In this document: positions 35,094 to 47,180 of the stretch, piece after piece
How positions within the stretch are numbered: the first letter of the stretch is position 1
How the letters are laid out: each line of letters begins with the position of its first letter
DNA from: Bicyclus anynana
Taxonomy: Eukaryota > Arthropoda > Insecta > Lepidoptera > Nymphalidae
DNA length: 64,000 nucleotides
Direction of reading: 5' to 3'
NCBI RefSeq assembly: GCF_947172395.1
Contig: NC_069100.1
Span: 377,001 to 441,000 of the forward strand
The notes under the pieces: model-generated
Database searches by the model: none
What the model saw: only the letters and a program-made list of their open reading frames with translations
Told to the model about the DNA's origin: nothing
Translations under genes and position numbers: made by a program

Positions 35094-35225
35094 CGTCGGA
35101 GTGGGACAGTTGGTAGTGTGACCCTGCTTTCTGCATCCACTGTCGTGGGTTCGATGCCCACAAGTGTAAAACTATTTATGTGTGATGAGCAACTTAGTGG
35201 GTGTTTGCCAGTGGCTGCTACAAAC
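35094..35225 (+). mobile_element. tRNA-derived SINE head and partial body
   Basis: 'gacagttggtagtgtgaccc' (A-box region), 'tgctttctgcatccactgtc', B box 'gtgggttcgatgccc', then 'tttatgtgtgatgagcaact' and 'agtgggtgtttgcc'. The order matches a widespread lepidopteran SINE with a tRNA head; the rest of the body is lost. The frames across it are shadows. Confidence 0.6.
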
Positions 35226-36413
35226 CTTGCACATGTCTTATTCCCTTCTCACAAATCCTCAAATGTTCTTAATTATCTCAGGAACGTTTGTCTTGGCATT
35301 CCCCATTGCATTTAAAAATATCACATTGCAAAGCATTCTGGTAATTTATAGAAATTCATTTTATGCATACGTAAAATCTTTTCGCCTGACCAAACAATAA
35401 AAGACCTCGCCTTGTTGCTTAAAAATGGAAATTAATTCCTTCCATTAGCATACTTTAAGCACAGGCAGCTAAAAATACTTGTGGCATCTCATACAAAAAT
35501 ACAAGGTTTTATATCCCTACTCAGCATGTATCAATACAAACTATGGACATAGGATAGTCTGTGTAACTTAGCAGTTCCAAATATGTGCTGGTTACCGTAA
35601 ATGTCAGCAGCAAGACTTGTGAACAAGCCAAACGAAAATAAATCTTAGCGCAAAGAAATACGAACTAGTGTAACCGCAGTAATTTTATGCTGAGCCGATG
35701 TTCGTTGTAAAACTAATAGAATTTGAAATCAGCATAGAGATTTGAGAGATATTTTAGTGATAGATAGGACAAAAGCAATATCGGAGTTAAAATCCACCAC
35801 GATGTTCCAATGTGTTACCAGCTTACGAGTAGGCTGATGATAATTTTTAGACTCTACAATGATCTCAATACCCATTTGTAGAAATTGACACTTTTATTAT
35901 ACAATTAATAAGACATACAACAAACGAAATATTATAATAATCATAATAGTTGTATATGTACGCCATCACATGAAGCTTTTTATTATTACTGGTTATATAA
36001 CGGCATTATCCGGTTTCCTTGGCATAATAATTCTTTCACTGTGGATTGTCAGGAGGAAATTGCTTTTAGCGATAACTTTGTTTTGTTTTTAGTTGTTTCA
36101 TATTTAATCTTTCATTTGCAAGAAACAACTTACTCGTATTTACCTTCTCCGTATTGTTTTTTGTATTTTTTTTATTCCTTCTATATGAATGTTAAATCTC
36201 TGTAGGAAAGAGAATCGAATGGCGTGTCTGTAGCACGATTGCGATTAGAAATTAACTCGACGTCGATAAATACCGTGATTGAAAGTTGAGTGGCGTTTGA
36301 ATGGCTTAGAACAGAAATCGTACTAAAATACGTATTTTTAATACGTTAAAAATACGTACTAAACAAAATTATCACCAAATAAGACATAGTATATAACAGT
36401 ATAAATGTTTAAT
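35226..36413. other. Non-coding DNA, no gene seen
   Basis: A weak repeat E-like piece ('aaatccaccacgatgttcca') is at about 35790-35880. 'aaaatacgtatttttaatacg' with 'cgttaaaaatacgt' at about 36330-36358 is a small inverted repeat. No gene. Confidence 0.4.
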
Positions 36414-36606
36414 CTGTACTAATATTATGACGCTGAAGAGTTTGTTTGTTTAAACGCGCTAATCTCAGAAACTACTGGTCCGATTTGAAAAATTCTTCCA
36501 GTGTTAGATAGCCCATTTATTGAGGAAGGCTATAAGCCAAGGCTATATATTATCTCTTACGGGAACAGAAACCACGCGGATGAAACCATGCGGCGTCAGT
36601 TAGTCT
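36414..36606 (-). repeat. Dispersed repeat C1
   Basis: 'actaatattatgacgctgaa', 'aaacgcgctaatctcagaaa', 'tagcccatttattgaggaag' and 'gcggcgtcagttagtc', the inverse of the copy at 31146. Confidence 0.75.
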
Positions 36607-36720
36607 ACTGATAATTACATGAAATCAGCGAATAAACATGTATAAATGTTTATTTAGTTAGTGTAGCATGATGAAATTGACAGACTGTTCATCAGTATCA
36701 GTCTTTAACAGTTCACTTTA

Positions 36721-37060
36721 GGATAAAGCCTTTCTTATTGTAGGAAAAGGGATATAGAACTAACACCCACCACGCTGCCCCGTTGTCAGTATTTGATGAT
36801 AGCATTTGACTATATAACGATTACTATTAGACTTTAATGATAATAACCGGAACCGTACGTACGTTTATGTGTCTGCAAATAAATATATTGATTGATGGAT
36901 TGATTGACCGACGAGTTGACCTGCTCTCCGAGGCACGATATTGTAACACCTAACAACTTCTTAACTCCGAGAGTGTTTACTGAAAAGTCTATTATTTTAT
37001 AGTCCGACTCTGGACTCAAACCTAGGACCTCATGTTCATAACGTGTTAGTAGATAACATT
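36721..37060 (+). repeat. Dispersed repeat E, near full length, with a small insertion
   Basis: 'gatatagaactaacacccac', 'cacgctgccccgttgtcagt', 'tgataataaccggaaccgt', then after about 55 inserted bases (36855-36910, with 'acgtacgtttatgtg') 'ccgacgagttgacctgctct', 'ctggactcaaacctaggacc' and 'atgttcataacgtgttag'. Both halves of the family are present, so this copy links the 5' and 3' fragments seen elsewhere. Confidence 0.65.
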
Positions 37061-37227
37061 ATATAACGAACTAATAACGAATTCCAACGGCGACAAATCT
37101 GTAATGGAATGTAGGCCACAGCCAGCAGACTCAGAATAGCGGGGCGACGTGGGGCTAACAAGAAATTGATGCTACGGGGTTGGGTTATTAACGAGTGGTA
37201 GTGGGGGTTGGGGATAAAAACTATATA

Positions 37228-37750
37228 GTACTACTAGTGAACGCCCGCGTCTCTGTACGCGAAAGATTCTTTGCAAATCTTGCAAGAACCATAAATTTTT
37301 TCGGGATAAAAAGTATCATCATCATTATCAATCCATATTCGGCTCACTGTTGAGTTCGGGTCTTCTCTCAGAATGAGAAGGGGGGTTAGGCCAATAGTCC
37401 ACCACGCTGGCCCAATGCAGATTGGCTTCACACACGCAGACAATTAAGAAAATTCTCCTCACGATGTTTTTCCCTCACCGTTTTGAGACACGTAATATTG
37501 AATTTCTTAAAATGCACACAACTGAAAAGTTTGAGGTGCATGCCCCGGACCGGATTCGATCCCACACATTTCGGAATCGGGAGCAGAGGTCATATCCACT
37601 GGGCCATCACGGTTTAAGTAAAAAAAAAGTTTAAAAAGTATCATATATATCCATATCTATCCAGGGAATATCCTTGGTTGTTTTAAATGCAAACCAAATT
37701 GGTTGAGTAGCAAACACACACACTTAGAACTTTCGTCTTTATAATTGTAT
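37228..37750 (+). repeat. Dispersed repeat C2 split by a SINE-A insertion
   Basis: The left part 37228-37319 ('ctagtgaacgcccgcgtctc', 'tttcgggataaaaagtatca') and the right part 37632-37750 ('tccatatctatccagggaat', 'aaaccaaattggttgagtag') form one decayed C2 unit around the SINE. Confidence 0.65.
37307..37644 (-). mobile_element. SINE-A, near full length, 13-bp target duplication
   Basis: - strand element at 37320-37631 between two perfect 'taaaaagtatcat' repeats (37307-37319 and 37632-37644). Head at right ('cactgggccatcacgg'), B box near 'ggattcgatccca', body 'tttgaggtgcatgccccgga', and the tail at left 'tcatcattatcaatcc'. The duplication proves retroposition into an existing C2 copy. Confidence 0.85.
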
Positions 37751-38341
37751 GATTTTACTACTAGTTGCAAAGATTTTATACCACTAGATGTGTTACGTGC
37801 CTACAAAATTTCCGCAAAAAGTGATTTTTACGGTTCCGTACTCTACAGAAACGGAATGCTTATAGGATCACTTGCGTGATTAGCCTGCTGTAAAATTACT
37901 ATCTAACATTTTACTGAACCTATAGAAAGCCGATAAATTCCACATCATACTGAAATCGCTTGCACGCATTTTAGTACAATGGTGACTAGCCAAGATACTA
38001 CAATTTATCGCTCCGCTTACCTCTCCGCTAATCGCCCCTCCAAACGCTCATACCTTGCGCCGTATACTTCAGTAGAGCTCAGTCAAATGCATTAATACCG
38101 AGCCAGCGATAATGGATGTAAATAAAATATACGAGACTGGCTTCGTCTAGCACCGGCGCATTACCGCGTTTCTCTAACTAGATTTATCCTCGTAGATATA
38201 AAAATTCTCTGTTTGGTTTAATGGTAAACCTATATTACGGAACATGAAGTCGTGGGGTCAAATCTTGGATCAGGTATTAATATAAATATTTGGCTTTTTT
38301 GCTCCCAAAAATTATCAGTGGCAGCCCAGATATTGGTGATT
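37751..38341. other. Non-coding DNA, no gene seen
   Basis: 'acggttccgtactctacaga' at about 37840 resembles the end of a common lepidopteran repeat. Nothing else is assigned. Confidence 0.35.
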
Positions 38342-38443
38342 TTATTTTATTCTTTATAAGTTAAAATCTCGCCTGATGGTAAGTGACGATGTTATCTAAA
38401 ATGGAAGCGCACTAACATGTTAGGAGCAGGATGAAAACCCACA
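38342..38443 (-). mobile_element. SINE-B, 3' fragment
   Basis: 'tttattctttataagttaaa', 'tctcgcctgatggtaagtga' and 'acatgttaggagcaggatga' are the 3' end of SINE-B, truncated after 'aaacccacatg'. Confidence 0.7.
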
Positions 38444-38571
38444 TGTTGTAACTCGTCCTCACATCAGATAGCATGTTAAGAAGTTTATCGGTCATTAAGA
38501 CGAACATGTTATAGTGACCGTTAGACAGTAGCGGCATAGTACTTATCTTCAAATGCCCTATCTAAGTGTTA

Positions 38572-38710
38572 ATTTACACGAGCGGAAGCTGCTACCGACC
38601 GTCCACCGCCGCCGAGAGTCGAATGCAGTCGGCGACGCCTTCGCCTGCCGCCGAGACGTCGTCGACTGCAGTCGACTGCGGTTGTCGGTAGAGTTGCCGC
38701 TCGTGTAAAT
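38572..38710. mobile_element. GC-rich foldback element
   Basis: The left arm 'atttacacgagcgg' continues to 'gctaccgac'. The right arm is its inverse, 'gtcggtag' then 'ccgctcgtgtaaat'. Total about 139 bp. The interior is GC-rich with 'cgtcgactgcagtcgactgc', itself nearly palindromic. Typical of short foldback MITEs; no target duplication identified. Confidence 0.65.
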
Positions 38711-38839
38711 GAACCCTTATAAATTCTGACGCCTGTACTGGACAAATAAACATCCCAGTGTATGCCTTTCGGACCGGTAATCGGTAATCACGCTTTCGAG
38801 CACTTGTGCGTTTGTCTTATTATTAGCTTATTTTAACGG

Positions 38840-39165
38840 GAGTCCCTCAGGCCTCTCCCTTTATAGGAGAGGATTTATGGAACAACCCCGAAGGTCCGAT
38901 GCAGATTGGCGGGCTTAGGGTGATAATTTTAAATTCCCAAATGATCACTATCAGATGCTAAATAAAGTCCGGGGCCGACGACCGACTTCCCAACTCCAAA
39001 CTGAGAAAAACAAGAGAAATTTCATTGAAAAAAAGCGCAATATCTTGTTGCCCGATCAAGGACTCAAACTCGGGACCTACAAATAGTAATCTGAAGTCCC
39101 AGTCTCAAACCCTGTGATCCGAAGTCACATAAGCTGCCACTTAACCAACGAGGTACTTGGCATTG
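38840..39165 (+). repeat. Dispersed repeat E, near full length
   Basis: 'cctttataggagaggattta', 'gattggcgggcttagggtga', 'gatcactatcagatgctaaa', 'tccggggccgacgaccgact', 'aaggactcaaactcgggacc' and 'cttaaccaacgaggta' cover the whole family in order. Confidence 0.7.
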
Positions 39166-40940
39166 ACTCTAGAAGAACCCTATAAGAGTTATACTATTTC
39201 CTAAAATGTGTTCCAATTGTCGGGTAGGAAACACAGTCAAGTTACACAAAGCAACTACTACCTAAACTCAGAGAAAATTATACACAAAAATATGATATGT
39301 ATCATTCCGTATCCGCCCGCCCCAAGATCTCCGCCGCGCACTAAAATATTCATGTCGCAGTCCGAACCGAGCACACTTCAATTATAAACTAGGAGTCTGT
39401 TGTGGAAAATTTCAATGCGACTTCCGGTTGACCAGAAAATTAATAATGAAACTGACAGACGCCTCGAAGTTGAGTTTGGTGGATTTGATAGCAGTTCGTG
39501 CGTACAAACAAACAAACTCTTAATTATATTAATATGGATAACAGATACGTGACGGGTTTGCCATCCTTAATCCAGCGTTTGTTATTTTTAATTAAAAGTT
39601 TTTTAATTTGTTTCTAAATTAATCAGATGACTATGATGCTGTACAGTGTATTATTTCAAGTATTTTGGTTGTTTGTAATTTATGTTTTTATACAATAAAA
39701 TGTCAAAGACCTCCGTCGTCTGTATCTTTCCGTTCGCGATAAACTTGAAAGTGCTCTACGGATTTTCTTGCGGTTATCACCAATAGGCAAAGTTATTTAT
39801 GGGACAGCTTTAGGTACATCATCATCATCATCACTTTTTGAGGTTTTGTGTAAATAGGTTAATTTTTGAGTACAATAATAATTATTGAAATTATCGAAAC
39901 AGGTTGAAGGCGCCTTGCTACTAGAACTAGAATTTTGGGTAAGTCAGACTGAGGTCAAAGGCTAAGAATGGAACATTTATTTATCAAAGTTATTTCATTC
40001 ATTTCAGTCATTTATGTTTCATAATCATGCTCCAAGTAATAGTAGAGGACGACAATGTTATACGGAACTTATAGTAAATTACTGACAACTCGCGTTTTAT
40101 AAACATTTACCTTTCTTTTATTATTTCGAAACTACAATAATTATGAGTAGGTGTATGTAGGTCGTGTCATATAAAAGGTGGAGCCAGAGATTTGCTCAAA
40201 GCAATAAGCGATACTCGTTGGTCTAGTTATTAGCCAGTGTCCTCGCGGATCTGAAACTATCTTGTTTTGGATCTGAGTCAGAGATGAGTGTTTTTGATTT
40301 CCAAGAAATTCTGAACAGCCCAGAAATTGGTCGTTGTGTAACCCATGTCTCAGAAAGTTCGTTAGTTTTACAATTACAAATTATTACAAAGCCTAAAGTA
40401 TGTCTGAGTTCTCTACATGCACCATGTAGCTATCAAAAATCGGCTGATGATTATGAAGCAATACGTAATATAATTTAATAGTAACTCAACAATTCGTTAT
40501 TATACAGACAACAGACAGTTAATCACAAACAGTGGGTTGAACCCTAATACACACAAATTCAGTTAAACGGATAGATAAACTGTACTAATGATTGATGAAT
40601 GATTGATTGCCAGAGATTAGAATAAAAAATATATATATAACAAATTTTCCAAAAAATTATAATAATTTATGTAGTGTTTCAAATTACAAATTATCTTGTA
40701 ACTACCGAAGTGTTCTATTTAATTGACTGTTACTATACGCGTAGGTACAGAAATCTCCGCAAAATTTATTTTTTTCAACATCTTCTGTTCGTCAGCATTT
40801 ATTACATTATTTTTTTCTTAGAACTTGGTAATTTTGTTTCATGATTATTCAAGGAATATGAACCTTTTGTTTTTATAATAAAATACGTAATGGGTATCTT
40901 ATATTTATTAAGAAAATATGAGCATCTTAATATAAAACCA
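39166..40940. other. Non-coding DNA, no gene seen
   Basis: A decayed C1 end ('gcgtacaaacaaacaaactc') is at about 39490-39540. A short (ATC)n lies at 39818-39834. The 64-aa frame at 40284 has no domain. Confidence 0.4.
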
Positions 40941-41163
40941 GCCAAGTGCGTTTCGGAATGTTGCACGATGGGTTCTGTATATTTTATTTTATTTTTAGTA
41001 TTCGTTGTAATAGCGGCAAAATAAATACATCATCTGTGAAAGTTTCGACAGTCTTATTATCACGGTTCATGAGATACAACCTAGTGATGATCGGATGGAC
41101 GGTCTGCGGACTCATAATAATAGTGTCCCGTTTTACTCTTTGGATAAAGAACCCTAAAAATTA
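40941..41163 (+). repeat. Dispersed lepidopteran repeat ('gccaagtgcg...aaccctaaaaa')
   Basis: 'gccaagtgcgtttcggaatg', 'agtattcgttgtaatagcgg', 'atacatcatctgtgaaagtt', 'atcacggttcatgagataca' and 'gtgtcccgttttactctttg', ending 'aagaaccctaaaaat', follow the order of a very abundant lepidopteran repeat; the middle is shortened. The 73-aa frame across it is not a gene. Confidence 0.6.
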
Positions 41164-43325
41164 TTAGAATAATTAGCATTTTAATAAAAAAAACTATTCT
41201 GTTTGTATTTACTTTGTTCTGTGGTTAGCTTGTTCGACAAAAGATCATAAGGTTCAGGGTACGAGTCTCAGGTTAAATATTAGAAGTTATTTTGTTTTTT
41301 TTTTCAAGCAAATCTTAATAGCACCATGGTCGGTGGTCTTAGTACGCATCCTTGCCCTGGAGAGTATGTAAATCTTTTGTGGTTTTGGTTTTGTGCTCCA
41401 AAACTCCAATCTAGTGGCGTGCACTTCTTAGATGCAAAAATCTACTGCCTACCCTATGAACTATTGCAAACCTGTATTGACTAACATATTTTCTATTTTG
41501 TATAATTCATACTTATAGTGCCTACCCTAGTTTATAACCTTGTGCACGTACCACTGATTCAACCATGTCAGCATACCGATTCTATAGACTAAGATTTCTC
41601 CTGCTCCTGTGTATTACACTTGTGCACTTTATTTTTGAGCAGTAAGCAAGCATCTAAGTTAGATTGGCCGTCATTGTCATTTTTTTATAAACAGACATAA
41701 TAACCTAATATGTCATCATACTACTGAGGCATAATAAACTCTAGCTTAACCGTTTTATCTCTGTTATTTACACCTAACAGTAGGTACGATATTCGTTTAA
41801 TAGGCATGGATATGAACCTAAGGCCTCGTAGTTAAATCTAGCTCTTCAACCGTGCAACTATTGAGGAAATTAGACAGGATTATAACTAAGCTAACGCTTC
41901 TGGAATGCACTGTAGCGTTATGCATAATTATCATCCCTAGTTAATTATTAAAACGTGACTCTCAGACTATAACATACCTACACTAATAAAGATTATTAGC
42001 ATAATGTAATAATCTACATTCATTTCAATAAAATAATAAGTTTAACTTACATAATAAGCGGAACTTACATAAGTTTCCATTCGTTATTCCGGAGTAAGTA
42101 ATGCTGGTTAACAGTAATTACTGTTAATTATAAACTGCAGTAAGCAGCGAGCTAGCGACAGTAACTGCAAGCAGTATTTGTCCGCTACACCAGTAACTTG
42201 ATTAACTAACTCACTGATAATGTCACTACGTGACTATCGAATGGTCACGTATAACGTGCGGTCTAGAACAGAAGAGGTAGCGGGAGCGGGAGCGATGAAT
42301 TTGTGATTTGAACTGTATTGTTTGGTATATTATACTAGAAACTCGATGCGGCGCTGTTATCGCGTTACAATCTTCGTGTGCAAATCCGACTACACTATAT
42401 GTACATTATAATACACATCATTTATATTCAAAATATGAAATCTAAATTGTTTTACACATACTAAGTTTATTTGTTGTTTTAGTGGAAGCGTTATTGAATG
42501 TGTGAAAACGCTAGGTTCCAGTACTGAGTTAGGGTTTAATTTTTTGCATGTGAGTACAGTTCCAAGTATTGTCTTGTTTTATTCATCACTACATTGCTAA
42601 AGAAATCATCAAGTGGATTTTCTTACATAGATTTATTTATTTAGATGTTCCTATCGTTCCAGTGACCAGTGAGCAGCTCCTCATTTGTTCATAGAAGGTT
42701 TGTAGTTAAAATATTTGCCATGTCTTTTTTGACCAATAGGTATTACCGTTGCCTTCCAATTAGTCGGAACGGCTGTGTTAGGATTAGGTCCGATAATATT
42801 CCAGTATCATAAATGGGGGGTGGGGGTGGGGGTGTTTGAACCTCTCAGTGTGAGTCCGACCTTATTACCATGGAGCTATTAGGCTCTAAACATTTTTCAA
42901 CACACAAAACAAAACACAAAATAATTAGGTAAGAAGAGACTTGCATCATGGACAAGACTGTAGCATTTTGAACATAAAAAAGCTTATGCCTTGTACCAGA
43001 CACTAAAACTGCTAGGAATTTAAATTGATATAACTTGAGTTGTCGGAGTTATGAGGATAAGAGGTTCGCTTAAGTCCTCTTTAGCTTGTTATGATGACGT
43101 AACAGCTCTTCATTTGCATTCCTTTGCCTACAAAGGTAAGGCCTTTGTAAAGCCGCCTTTTCACTAGAGATAGGCAAGCGATTTAATAAGTCTATTGGTA
43201 AACTTGATAAGGCTAATCTATGATCTTTAGACCGTAATTCTTAGTTTTCACAATAGAAACTAATTTTGTATAAGAGAGAATTTTACTCACTTAGGACAGC
43301 CGTATGGGCTGACAAACTTTTATCT
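41164..43325. other. Non-coding DNA, no gene seen
   Basis: A G-rich run 'ggggggtgggggtggggg' at about 42815-42832 could form a quadruplex. The sequence around 42745-42890 may be a decayed SINE ('gaacctctcagtgtgagtcc'), not resolved. 'cagtaattactgttaattat' at about 42112 is locally symmetric. No gene. Confidence 0.4.
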
Positions 43326-43542
43326 ATACTTCTATACTAATGTTATAAAAAGGAAAGACTTAATTGTATGTTTATTAATTTATTTGTTTGCATGGGAATA
43401 GGCTCTGAAACTACTAAACCGATTTGAAAAATTATTTTACTGTTGGGAAGCTATCCGCGAGTGCTATAGGCTATACTTTATACCGTATTCCGGGACGGGA
43501 ACGGGAACCACGGGGGTGAAACCGCGCAGCGTCTGCTAGTCT
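43326..43542 (-). repeat. Dispersed repeat C1-like, divergent
   Basis: 'cttctatactaatgttataa', 'ctgaaactactaaaccgatt', 'gaacgggaaccacgggggtg' and 'gcagcgtctgctagtc' match the C1 layout with a different middle. Confidence 0.6.
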
Positions 43543-44816
43543 TTCATAAAATGTGGTTTGTCTGGCTATCGCATTCTCTCGTTTTTTTTATTCATTTTTT
43601 AATGTAAAGTTTAGAGTAAACTGTGTAACATAATTACAATTATACGTGATCACATATAACCTTAATCACTGTAATGTAACCCAAGTGTGCAGGACGTCGC
43701 CATTTCCTTGGCCGCCAAAGTTGAAATTTAGTTTTAACCGTGTTCCTCTCTAATTAGTCTAGTTTAGTTGCGATGGGGTCATTTTGACCCGCAATTGTGA
43801 CTGCAAACTATAATTGCAATTTAACTATAACTATTAAGATGGCAGCTTAAAGGATATGACCCGGAAATTGTTTGGTTTAATTCATGTTTTAACGTCTTTT
43901 AATTTTTTTCAACCAATTAAAAAAATTACGTGTATGCATGTGCGTTTGTGTATCCACGATTTTCTGAAAATTGCAGATCTTATTTCGATGAATTTAAATA
44001 TCTCTTATTCAGCGTCTCTATATTGTAAAAAGGTGGTTCGTTTTTCCTTACAATACTGAATTACATTGAAGTACAGTTTTCCTTTTTTTTTAACTAGTTT
44101 AAAAGAGTTTTTACACTTTAAATGTTATACTACGATTACAAGAAAATAAATAAATAATTATGTGTAAATTAATTTTATTATTATATGAAACAGATCCCTA
44201 TAATCTCTCTACAGAACATGTCTTACAATGCCCTCCCCTGCGCCCATCAACCTTAAGCATAGGTATTAAACTGTGTGCAGGTAATTAAGTATTCATTGTT
44301 CACACAGCTCTCTACTCTACATTAAAGTGAGCAAATAGGGCAAACACGGACCAAACAAAACAAAATACAGTCCACTAAAATGCACCTACATCTAAAATCT
44401 GCACGAGGATTGAGTGTTCGATATCTCTCAGCACACAAACGGACGGCACAATTAGGCTAGTAAATGGTCCCGCTAGCCGGCTGCTGGGCTGAATCGGCTA
44501 AATGGGCTAAATGGGCTAAACGTAGCATTGGTATTACTGGTGCAGCGATTCGGTGCGCGATATACGATACAGCCCGCCGTGTTTGTCGCTGGATACGAAT
44601 GTTTTGGCATTCGCTGATGCTTTGCTTTAAAGTGAGGGCTGTGGTCTGTGGTTAGTTGATCGAATCAAGTGGGGTTGGGGTTTGAATCCGAAAATAGGCT
44701 GTTATACTGATATTTGATGCAACAAATAGATCTGAACTTTAGAAGAAAAATAATTAAATGAATTATTTGAGGCTCTAATGAAATAGCTGGCTGGGTTGCG
44801 GTAGTTTTGAAATGTT
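43543..44816. other. Non-coding DNA, no gene seen
   Basis: A GC-richer, non-repeat patch at about 44400-44660 contains a short tandem 'taaatgggc' (three units at about 44497-44520). Frames at 43856 and 44464 have no domain. Confidence 0.4.
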
Positions 44817-44947
44817 CCCGTGGCTCAGTCATCAGGCGGCGAGTCGGAACACCGTGGGGTTTTAGTCAGTTGAAGTCCGACATAACCTTATTGCCTCTCC
44901 GTGGCGAGTAGGTATCCATGAGGATTTCCCCACGTTAAAAAAAAAAA
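44817..44947 (+). mobile_element. LINE 3' UTR with poly(A)
   Basis: 'cgtggctcagtcatcaggcg', 'cagttgaagtccgacataac', 'ggcgagtaggtatccatgag' and 'gatttccccacgtt', then a run of 11 A (44937-44947). This is a recognisable lepidopteran LINE tail, probably R1 or Jockey group; the coding part is absent (5' truncation). Confidence 0.55.
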
Positions 44948-45646
44948 GGTGAAATAAAGTTATATTTACCAGTCACCAGTTCGGAAAGAAAATAGTAAAA
45001 TCTGCACTGAGTTAGAAAAAAACTCCGCAAATGCTCTGTTTTGAAAGATTATTTAAAATAATACTGTTACACTATATAACTATTATTATTATTTAAATAT
45101 ATATAAAAAATATCTAAAATAATATTGCAACAATTTAAAATATATATTTTTTCCGTGTTGTGTAGAGAAAGCAAAGCATATTCAGGAATCCTTCTTTATA
45201 AATTTCATAAATACTATGAAATTGAACTTTGACCGGTTAGGTGTAGTACCTAAGTATCAAGAAAATGTCTCCCTGTACCCATAACCACGAATACTGTTGG
45301 CTACAAAAATAAGCATCCCAGTAGTACTTTCCCTGACGAGCTCTATCACAAAAGCCCTACTACCGAAACCCGGTCTAACAGAGAGCTAAAACAAGCAGTG
45401 GATGCAGTACATCAGTCGGCGAAAGATAAATCACTCGTAAATCCAGCCTCCATTACGGATTCGTTTCGGGACCACTTTGATTTGTATTGCAATTGGTATC
45501 TAGCAATTTCGGATTTTAATGTCTTTGTGCTCTGTGATTTATACATTAGCTGCTGGAACTTTGTTATACCGCGAGCGACTGAAAAATGATACGATATCAG
45601 TGGTATACCTACAAAGTTAATTTTCTGATAATACATTAACTAACAT
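44948..45646. other. Non-coding DNA, no gene seen
   Basis: AT-rich. Mirror-image frames at 45398-45636 on both strands have no domain. Confidence 0.4.
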
Positions 45647-45831
45647 ATTAATAATATAAAGATGAAAAGTTTGATTGTTTGTTTGTTTGCATTGATTAGG
45701 CCCTGAAAGTACTGGACCGGTTTGAACATTTTTTTCACCAATGGAAAGTTACATTGTTAGTAAGTTGCATAGGTTTATATCTCACCCCTGTATTTCCATG
45801 GAAACAGTGAGTAAAACACGGTTTTGCTAGT
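45647..45831 (-). repeat. Dispersed repeat C1-like, divergent
   Basis: 'attaataatataaagatgaa', 'gtttgtttgtttgcattgat', 'ctgaaagtactggaccggtt' and 'taaaacacggttttgctag' resemble the divergent C1 copy at 43326. Confidence 0.5.
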
Positions 45832-45844
45832 TTTCTAATTCTAA

Positions 45845-45890
45845 TAGAATTAGTATGTTAAATACTGCATTATTTAACATACAAATTCTA
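45845..45890. repeat. Hairpin: 20-bp arms, one mismatch, 6-nt loop
   Basis: 'tagaattagtatgttaaata' (45845-45864) and 'tatttaacatacaaattcta' (45871-45890) pair at 19 of 20 positions around 'ctgcat'. It begins 13 bp after the end of the C1-like repeat. No known function. Confidence 0.85.
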
Positions 45891-46542
45891 AACATATATA
45901 GTGAATTTGTTTGTTCATTTTTCCAACCCGTCTTTCAAGTAATGTTCCTGAGGCATAGACAGAATATACACGGGAAAAGCCACGGGTATTGGGCAATATT
46001 AGTTTTCTATATACGATTATGTTCTATAGATTTTTTTAAATTAGTATACAAATACTTGCTACTAAAGCAGGTCTACTGACTTGTAAGATGTTTACTTGTT
46101 GACTTACGTTTATATCGCGAGTTTGTGATTTTAATTAGTTTTAATAGCATCCAAATTTTCGCTTAAAGCAAAGATACACCTTGTTATTAGTGAAAAGTTA
46201 GACTTCTATCGGTGTTACTTCTTTGCAAGCATTTTGGTTGAGGCACATAAGTATCAACGTTCTCATAATTGAAAGTTAAAATTTTATTTGTTCGTGAGAA
46301 ATTGCTCCAAATTAATTTTAAACTAATTATTTTTATCGGCTCAAACTCTGCCCTGCGGCCATGCGTCATGTCGCGTATATCGCAAAATACTTGCACATTT
46401 TGTAACATATATTTAATAGAGATACTTGCCTGCTGTATGTACGGCTGAAATTCGAAATTATCGAATCTTGAAGAAAAAATCATTATCACCTTCATTATCA
46501 AGTTATTCAAGTTGCCCACTATCACACTTCACACTAATCACA
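45891..46542. other. Non-coding DNA, no gene seen
   Basis: The 112-aa - strand frame at 46187-46525 is the longest non-TE frame in the window but has no recognisable domain or coding composition. I treat it as chance. Confidence 0.4.
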
Positions 46543-46685
46543 TCACACTAAAGGCGAAAGTTTGTGTGTAAGTATGTTTGTTCCTCTTTTACGCTGCGGC
46601 TACTAACTACTACTACTTTTTATCCCTGAAAAATCCATGGTTCCCACGGGATTTGTGAAAAATTTAATTTCACGGTGTTTCCCTG
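46543..46685 (-). repeat. Dispersed repeat C2, 3'-truncated
   Basis: 'actaaaggcgaaagtttgtg', 'tttacgctgcggctactaac' and 'cctgaaaaatccatggttcc' and 'taatttcacggtg'. It breaks at the RTE fragment. Confidence 0.6.
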
Positions 46686-46940
46686 CTTGATGTCCTCGGT
46701 CCACCAAGGGGGGGGTCATTCCAGTACTTTGGGACCCCAACGTCCATCGGCGCTGCAAATTACATGGCCTATCCATTGCCAATTCAGCTTCGCGACTCGC
46801 TGAGCTATGTGAGTGACTTTGGTTTGATTGCGGATCTCTTCATTTCTGATTCGATCATGCAGAGAAACTCCAAGCATAACACGCCTCATCACCTGAGTGA
46901 CTTTGAGCCTTCTATTATGGCCAATAGTTAGAACGAACAC
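46686..46940 (-). pseudogene. RTE-like LINE C-terminal fragment (best preserved)
   Basis: The - strand frame at 46940-46716 stays open and contains MLGVSLHDRIRNEEIR, VTHIAQRVAKLNWQW and GHVICSADGRWGPKVLE, the standard end region of a lepidopteran RTE-type reverse transcriptase. After this the frame is lost around a 'ggggggg' run (about 46708-46714), though 'ggtccaccaagg' and 'gatgtcctcgg' (+) still encode the family's WTEDIK-like region. Non-functional. Confidence 0.75.
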
Positions 46941-46960
46941 TATTAGATTTTTATTTTTTC

Positions 46961-47180
46961 TGATGGGAGGCTTCGGCCGTGGCTGGTTACCACCCTACTG
47001 GCAAAGACGTACCGCCAAGCGATTTAGTGTTGCGGTACGATGTCGTGTGGAAACCAAAAGGTGTGTGAATTTTCATCCTCCTCCTAACAAGTTAGCCCGC
47101 TTCCATCTTAAACTCCATCATCACTTACCACCAGGTGAGATTCTAGTCAAGGAGTAACTTGTAAAGAATAAAAAAAAATA
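46961..47180 (+). mobile_element. SINE-B, head-truncated
   Basis: 'gggaggcttcggccgtggct', 'accaccctactggcaaagac', 'accgccaagcgatttagtgt', 'aacaagttagcccgcttcca', 'catcacttaccaccaggtga' and 'gtaaagaataaaaaaaa'. The tRNA-like head is absent. The 86-aa frame across it is not a gene. Confidence 0.8.

Noticed and set aside
46187..46525. 112-aa open frame on the - strand
   Set aside because: No domain, no splice or promoter context, composition like the AT-rich background; an expected chance length in 64 kb.
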